Of a DNA stretch of 23,648 bases, positions 19,092-23,648 are shown in pieces. Position numbers and translations under genes: made by a program. Within the stretch, counting starts at the first letter, position 1; each line of letters begins with the position of its first letter. Location: assembly GCA_017515125.1 (NCBI GenBank), contig JAFWHP010000053.1, forward strand, positions 1-23,648, written 5' to 3'. The notes under the pieces were generated by a model, which ran no database searches, had not been told where the DNA came from, and worked only from the letters and a program-made list of their open reading frames with translations. The DNA comes from Candidatus Saccharimonadota bacterium (GTDB lineage Bacteria > Patescibacteriota > Saccharimonadia > Saccharimonadales > Saccharimonadaceae).

Positions 19092-19733
19092 ATGGATGGT
19101 AATACTAAGAATGGGGATGCGGGGAAAAATAAAAAAATACTGATTTGTGTGTTGGTGGGGCTTGGAATATTGATTGTAGGATTAGTCATTGGTCTTATAG
19201 TGGCGTTTAATTCGAAAAAGTCTGATGGGGTAATTGATACGCCGGATGAAATGGAAGCGGCGATGGAGATTGATAAGAAAATTACGGAAGAGGCGGTTTA
19301 TGCGAGAGAGGAGGCTACAAAGCTACTAGAGCAAGATCCAGTGGATGTTAATAGGATTAATGAGCTATATAATAATGCGATTTCGTTGGCGCTTAATAAT
19401 AATCGGGCGGATTATATGGCGGTATTGGTGTATGATAGGAATGAATTGCTGACAGCCAAGGGGCTAAAGAAGGAAGCACTTGATGCTCTACTTAGCCTTG
19501 ATTATTCAACTTTGTCGGAGCCCGACAAATATCGGACTTATACGTTGATTGTTGATTTGGCAAGGGAATTGGGTGAGAATGATGTTTTGGCGGAATATGA
19601 AGAGCTGCAGAAATCCGTTTCAAGGGCTTATCATGCAGAAAAGAATTCGACACAGAGGCAAAATGACAAAGATGAAGCGATAGAAAATGGCACATACGTA
19701 ACCGAGGATCAGGTAGTGAAAGGGGGAGAATGA
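19092..19733 (+). CDS. Single-pass membrane protein with TPR-like helical domain
   Basis: 213 residues. A hydrophilic N-terminus (MDGNTKNGDAGKNKK) precedes one membrane helix, ILICVLVGLGILIVGLVIGL, and an extracytoplasmic alpha-helical domain. Helices such as AREEATKLLEQDPVDVNRIN, YNNAISLALNNNRADYMAV and LLTAKGLKKEALDALLSLD alternate in a way that resembles tetratricopeptide repeats, though no strict TPR consensus is met. Its stop overlaps the ATG of the next, very large secreted protein (ATGA), so the two are translationally coupled and probably work together, perhaps as anchor or assembly factor and surface protein; this is inference. Confidence 0.75.
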   Translation: MDGNTKNGDAGKNKKILICVLVGLGILIVGLVIGLIVAFNSKKSDGVIDTPDEMEAAMEIDKKITEEAVYAREEATKLLEQDPVDVNRINELYNNAISLALNNNRADYMAVLVYDRNELLTAKGLKKEALDALLSLDYSTLSEPDKYRTYTLIVDLARELGENDVLAEYEELQKSVSRAYHAEKNSTQRQNDKDEAIENGTYVTEDQVVKGGE

Positions 19734-22700
19734 AAAGAAAGCTAATACTGACGGTTATTTTATTTGCCATTTTCCTTTTTACTGGACTGTTTTTGTCCGA
19801 TAAGACGTTTGCTGCTCAGTGCCAGAAGTGCGATGGTTCTGGGCTTATCAATGGAGTTAGCTATGTTGGGGCCAGGGCAAGGCCTGATGGAGGGGATGGT
19901 TGCGGATATCATCCAGACGGAGTTGGTGCTACGGTTTTTAATGTCCAGTTTGATTGGGGGCCGGAATGTTCTGATAATAGGTGTTCAACATATGGCTTGT
20001 TTACGTGTAAAGAGAGTGGACAGAGTTGTGCTACTACGGGTTATTCGTCATTGAGCAGTGTCTCGTATTCTACGTCTGACGATAATTACGATTATTTTAA
20101 TGTCTATATTAGCAATGCAGGTTGGATGCAAGATGTTGCTGGCAAGATACGTCGAAGAAAAGATAAAATCAAGATTCAATCTAAGGCGCTCTGTACAAAT
20201 GGGCAGGATATTGATAATGGTAAGGCGATGTATTCCAAGAAAGTCAGTGTTGGTGTGGATACGGATATCCAACGGAAAACAGCGCCCAATCTTAAAGCTG
20301 GTGGTGGTTTTAAAGTAACAGATTTTTCGCATTGGGATAGTGTATGCAAGGCCGGAAGCGATAAAACTTGCGAACTAAATGGAAAGGATGTCAACGAGGA
20401 CATGTCGGTTTTTGCATATTATATTTGCGAGCCTGATGATAAGTATAATTATCCATGTAGTGATCCTCGAAGCAAAAATTATCCTTGTGATAATGGCAGT
20501 AGCGGCGGTGGAGGTGAAACCACCAGAACAGGCAATAGCTCCTGTACTAGGTTGTTTGATGTGGATACTGGTGAAACTCTGAATGAATGTTATAACTTAT
20601 TAGATAATTTTGCTTTGGATGATAAGGACAGTGAAGGAAATGCGCTTAATACTAAAACTTTGCAGGTTAATGCGCCTTGTGGTTGGGATGGTTGGAGGTA
20701 TACAAATGTTAGTTCTTCAACTGATAGTGCGTTGTTGGCGTGCGATCAGAATCATGACTATACATTCTCGGGGAGCCAAGATTTTAGTGCTGGATATAAG
20801 TACCATTATCAAGTAATCGTGCATACGGTAGATGCTGATTGGGGGAATGAGGTTTCGGCGCCGCAGGTAGCAACAGTTGAACGTGGGGGCTGGTATAGTG
20901 CGCACGCTGATGCTCCTTCTGGATATGTCGGTTGGGACTGGGATTGGGGATATTGTGTGGGATTTCAGTCACTTTGGTGCCCGGGAATTACGGTGAATGA
21001 GGATTTAGAAATAACCGCTTATGTTAGAAGACAGTATACTCTTACTGGGACGGCTTATGACCTTTATGAGCAGAAATGGATTGACCTTAATGGGATTTGT
21101 CGAGATTCTTCTAGTGGTTTCTTAGGCGATTGGCTTGAGGTATCGAGGTCGGACTTTAGTTGTGATAGGAATACGCTGGAGAATCTGTACGACTGGGTTG
21201 GTTGGGACTTCCATGGTTCGACTTGCCCTGGAGAGCAAGGAAACGAATGTGGGGCGGTGCTTCAAGCGGATACTGATGTAACGGCGTATTATGAAAAGAA
21301 GGCCTGGGAAGGAAGAATCGTGGCGAGCGGTAATACAAATATCAAGGTAGCAAATTCTGGTGATGGATATACTAGTCAAAGTGCCGAAGTTACTGGTTAT
21401 ATGGATAATTGTGAGAATGGGTGTAATGTGACGTTTGATAGCTATATAAAGAGGGTTTCTGGTAGTGGATCTACGAAATATCATGTAAAAAGAACTTCTT
21501 CGAATCTCTTATCTTCGCCAAGGGCGATTAGCAATGCAGATTTTGGCGAACAAATCGGTGGAGATTTGTACGATAAAGGTGTCGGAGAATTGCTAAGGAG
21601 GGATGGTGCTTTGACGATGTATCCTGGAATGTTTATTTGTGAAGAAATGACATTTGATGCTAATTATACTAATAAAGACGTACATTTGAGGCTCTGCGTG
21701 TTTGCGAGAGGGAACGCTCAGCCAAATGATCCTGCTAACGTCGATACTCCTGAAAATGATCCGGGTTCTGGGAATCTAAATGGCGATGGCGCATTTATCA
21801 ATATTAAGGTTAAAAACGAAAGTGTTGCTAAATGGGTTCAGTACCAGCGCTCCGTATGGGCGAAGCCGCCGTATAGCGGGACGGCTGGCGATAGACTAGC
21901 TTATCGCTCTTCATATAATCCGGTGTTGCAGTATACTTATTATCTGAAGTTGTCCGATAGGGACATGCCGAAACAATTCTCGATAGATGGTGCAGGAGCA
22001 ATTTCGGGGAATGGTCAGACGATAGGAACACTATTCAATCGGAATAAAACTCCGAGTTGGAATAACGCTTATACTATTTATAGGAATAGGTCGGGTAGTG
22101 ATAATCTAATTTCTGAAAATCGATTCCAGTCTGGGGTAATGAGTAGGCAAAGTCCGGCGGCGAATTATGTGACGGTTAATGTAACTGATGCTGGTACTGC
22201 AATTACTGAGACGGCGACTTCGAGTGACGCGAGGAATGTGAATGTCCGAACTACACCAAGCCAGGTATCGTTTAGTGGAACGAATGGGAATGTCATAACA
22301 ACTCCAAAATCAAAGACGGCTTTTGCCTATATCCCTTATAACTTTATAATTAATAATAATATTACTTCGCCGGCGGAGTCAGAAAAAAATGATGATGGTT
22401 CGTCTAAGACGCAGTTCTTTGCTGGAGAGAAGGGGTCGATTGAATATGAAGTAACGATAAACAAAAAGAAGAACAGTTTGACTACGCAGAATGGGTCGGA
22501 TGATGAGGCTTATGCGACTTTGGTGCGTAATTCGAGGACTAGGGTGATTGTGTATTATCCTGGCGCTGGCGGAGTGACGAAGAGAGAGGCTGGTGGCACT
22601 ATGAGTGGCGATATTAATGCTAATGTCTGTGGCTATTATGGCTACACGGGAAATGATGATTCGCGTTGTGGAACGGTTGATGATGGAATAACCCCTCAAA

Positions 22701-23648
22701 CATTGCCGACGGATGTTGTCAAAAAGACTAAAAATTTCCTAGTTCAAGATTTGCCGGCTGGTACGGAGATTTGTGTGTCGGTGGCGACGTTCCCGGCGAC
22801 GAGTGGAGCCGATAGCAACTATAACAATTTGAGCTATGACAATACTTGGAGAGTTTCAAATTCGAAGTGTTATAGAATTGCGAAGCGGCCGAATTTGCAG
22901 GCTTGGGGTGGGAACGTATTTTCGGGAGGTTCAATGACTGCTTCTAGGGCTATGAAGAGGAATTTGTTTGGATACACTGGCTATAGTTTAAATAATCCTC
23001 AAGGTTACTTTGTGTTTGGCTCGTGGGGCGAGCTTGGCGTAATCTCGCGTGGGGAAGTAAGAGGTTTTGCTAGTGGTGCGACATTGGGCTACGGTGCGAA
23101 GAACGGATTAACCTTGACGCCGAATCCATTTACGGATAATAAAGTTTCACAGCCGGCTTTGGCGCAAGTTGGTGGTTCGAGAGAAAGTAGTTTTTGCAGA
23201 CATAGTGTATTGACGTTTGCCAATAGTAACTGTAGTGGCGGAGTTGCTAGTGGTACGGGAGGTAAGGATGCTTCGGATGGCATTACGCTGGATGTCAGTG
23301 CGATTGAATCGTTGGCGGGTAGTACAGCGAAGGTCCAGGATCTACCTGATGGGTCGGAGGTGGTGATGGGGGTTGCGCTTGGTGCGGATGATGGGGTGAT
23401 GCTGTATCGAAGTGGAGGCGATCTGAGAGTTAAGGAAGGGCATTTGGCGCGGAATATCTTTAAGATTACGAGTGCAAAGAATGTTTATGTAAATGGCAAT
23501 ATTACGATTATGGATGGCGAAAAATTTGAGGTGCTTCGTCAGGTGCCGAAAGCGATTATCTATGCTACGGATACTATTTACGTGGGGTGTGATGTAACTA
23601 AGCTGAATGCAGTTTTGGTAGCGAATAGGGTAGTAACTTGTAATAATA
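19730..23648 (+). CDS. Very large Cys-rich secreted surface protein, 3' end outside window
   Basis: The frame stays open from ATG 19730 to the window end, at least 1306 residues. The N-terminus MKRKLILTVILFAIFLFTGL is a signal peptide with cleavage expected near TFA-AQ. I count 35 cysteines in the visible part, many in the first ~500 residues, suggesting disulfide-stabilised domains. Around residues 375-525 two modules of the type GYVGWDWDWG...ITAYVRRQ and YDWVGWDFHG...VTAYYEKK resemble InlB B-repeat (Listeria-Bacteroides repeat) units. Later parts are beta-rich, with LPAGTEICVSVATFP, RPNLQAWGGNVFSGGSM near 1050 and YATDTIYVGCDVTKLNAVLV at the end, patterns I associate with CPR surface proteins. 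Likely an adhesin or envelope structural protein. GGGGGAGA abuts the ATG, which overlaps the preceding stop. Confidence 0.85.
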   Translation, partial: MKRKLILTVILFAIFLFTGLFLSDKTFAAQCQKCDGSGLINGVSYVGARARPDGGDGCGYHPDGVGATVFNVQFDWGPECSDNRCSTYGLFTCKESGQSCATTGYSSLSSVSYSTSDDNYDYFNVYISNAGWMQDVAGKIRRRKDKIKIQSKALCTNGQDIDNGKAMYSKKVSVGVDTDIQRKTAPNLKAGGGFKVTDFSHWDSVCKAGSDKTCELNGKDVNEDMSVFAYYICEPDDKYNYPCSDPRSKNYPCDNGSSGGGGETTRTGNSSCTRLFDVDTGETLNECYNLLDNFALDDKDSEGNALNTKTLQVNAPCGWDGWRYTNVSSSTDSALLACDQNHDYTFSGSQDFSAGYKYHYQVIVHTVDADWGNEVSAPQVATVERGGWYSAHADAPSGYVGWDWDWGYCVGFQSLWCPGITVNEDLEITAYVRRQYTLTGTAYDLYEQKWIDLNGICRDSSSGFLGDWLEVSRSDFSCDRNTLENLYDWVGWDFHGSTCPGEQGNECGAVLQADTDVTAYYEKKAWEGRIVASGNTNIKVANSGDGYTSQSAEVTGYMDNCENGCNVTFDSYIKRVSGSGSTKYHVKRTSSNLLSSPRAISNADFGEQIGGDLYDKGVGELLRRDGALTMYPGMFICEEMTFDANYTNKDVHLRLCVFARGNAQPNDPANVDTPENDPGSGNLNGDGAFINIKVKNESVAKWVQYQRSVWAKPPYSGTAGDRLAYRSSYNPVLQYTYYLKLSDRDMPKQFSIDGAGAISGNGQTIGTLFNRNKTPSWNNAYTIYRNRSGSDNLISENRFQSGVMSRQSPAANYVTVNVTDAGTAITETATSSDARNVNVRTTPSQVSFSGTNGNVITTPKSKTAFAYIPYNFIINNNITSPAESEKNDDGSSKTQFFAGEKGSIEYEVTINKKKNSLTTQNGSDDEAYATLVRNSRTRVIVYYPGAGGVTKREAGGTMSGDINANVCGYYGYTGNDDSRCGTVDDGITPQTLPTDVVKKTKNFLVQDLPAGTEICVSVATFPATSGADSNYNNLSYDNTWRVSNSKCYRIAKRPNLQAWGGNVFSGGSMTASRAMKRNLFGYTGYSLNNPQGYFVFGSWGELGVISRGEVRGFASGATLGYGAKNGLTLTPNPFTDNKVSQPALAQVGGSRESSFCRHSVLTFANSNCSGGVASGTGGKDASDGITLDVSAIESLAGSTAKVQDLPDGSEVVMGVALGADDGVMLYRSGGDLRVKEGHLARNIFKITSAKNVYVNGNITIMDGEKFEVLRQVPKAIIYATDTIYVGCDVTKLNAVLVANRVVTCNN

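Noticed and set aside
19764..23283. Many short frames on both strands between 19764 and 23283
   Set aside because: All are shadows of the one long frame that stays open from 19730 to the window end.
1..23648. CRISPR arrays, tRNA or rRNA genes, transposases
   Set aside because: No regularly spaced direct repeats, no cloverleaf with tRNA consensus bases, no rRNA signature and no transposase motif were seen.

Overview
The window looks like a chromosomal segment of a Patescibacteria/CPR bacterium, most likely Candidatus Saccharibacteria (TM7). This is inferred from gene content and style: a VirB6/TrbL-like membrane protein, a compact housekeeping set (folD, murB, recA, recX, truB, rpsO, pnp, lepA, tsaB, tsaE, murC), lineage-type secreted envelope proteins including a fibro-slime domain protein, purine-rich coding strands, TGA used as stop, and many genes whose -10 box lies 6-9 nt before the start codon (leaderless style). 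No database search was possible.

Layout. 1-2422: 3' part of a polytopic T4SS-type membrane protein with a long heptad-repeat tail. 2501-4382: murB-folD operon on the minus strand. 4383-4831: a regulatory intergenic region with repeated CACAAGTG boxes, two plus-strand promoters, an opposing minus-strand promoter and a 29-codon ORF, leading to recA, a 69-codon coupled ORF and recX (4832-6945). 6958-7569: a PRC-barrel protein on the minus strand. 7691-11831: truB, rpsO and pnp, with a minus-strand orphan gene and two copies of a structured repeat between rpsO and pnp. 11921-12466: a second minus-strand orphan gene. 12713-14623: lepA, interrupted by a GC-rich, strongly base-paired in-frame insert with two stop codons. 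14860-16921: three envelope or secreted proteins. 17037-19041: tsaE-tsaB (minus) diverging from murC (plus) across a palindromic promoter only 14 nt long between start codons. 19092-23648: a membrane protein with a TPR-like helical part, translationally coupled to a very large Cys-rich secreted protein that runs off the window.

The most notable signals are: (1) a family of about 130-148-nt cloverleaf-like elements (four full copies, one 3' remnant) whose closing arms differ between loci but stay complementary within each copy; (2) the lepA insert, where both gene halves are intact and in the same frame, and an identical TCC codon stands before the stop and before the resumption point; (3) the palindromic bidirectional leaderless promoter of tsaE/murC; (4) a candidate recA operator system.

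How the genes work together: recA-recX is recombination plus its modulator; truB-rpsO-pnp is a classical RNA and translation cluster; tsaB/tsaE serve t6A tRNA modification; murB and murC serve peptidoglycan precursor synthesis; the secreted proteins probably build the cell surface, which matters for host attachment in these episymbionts. No tRNA, rRNA, CRISPR array or transposase gene was recognised.
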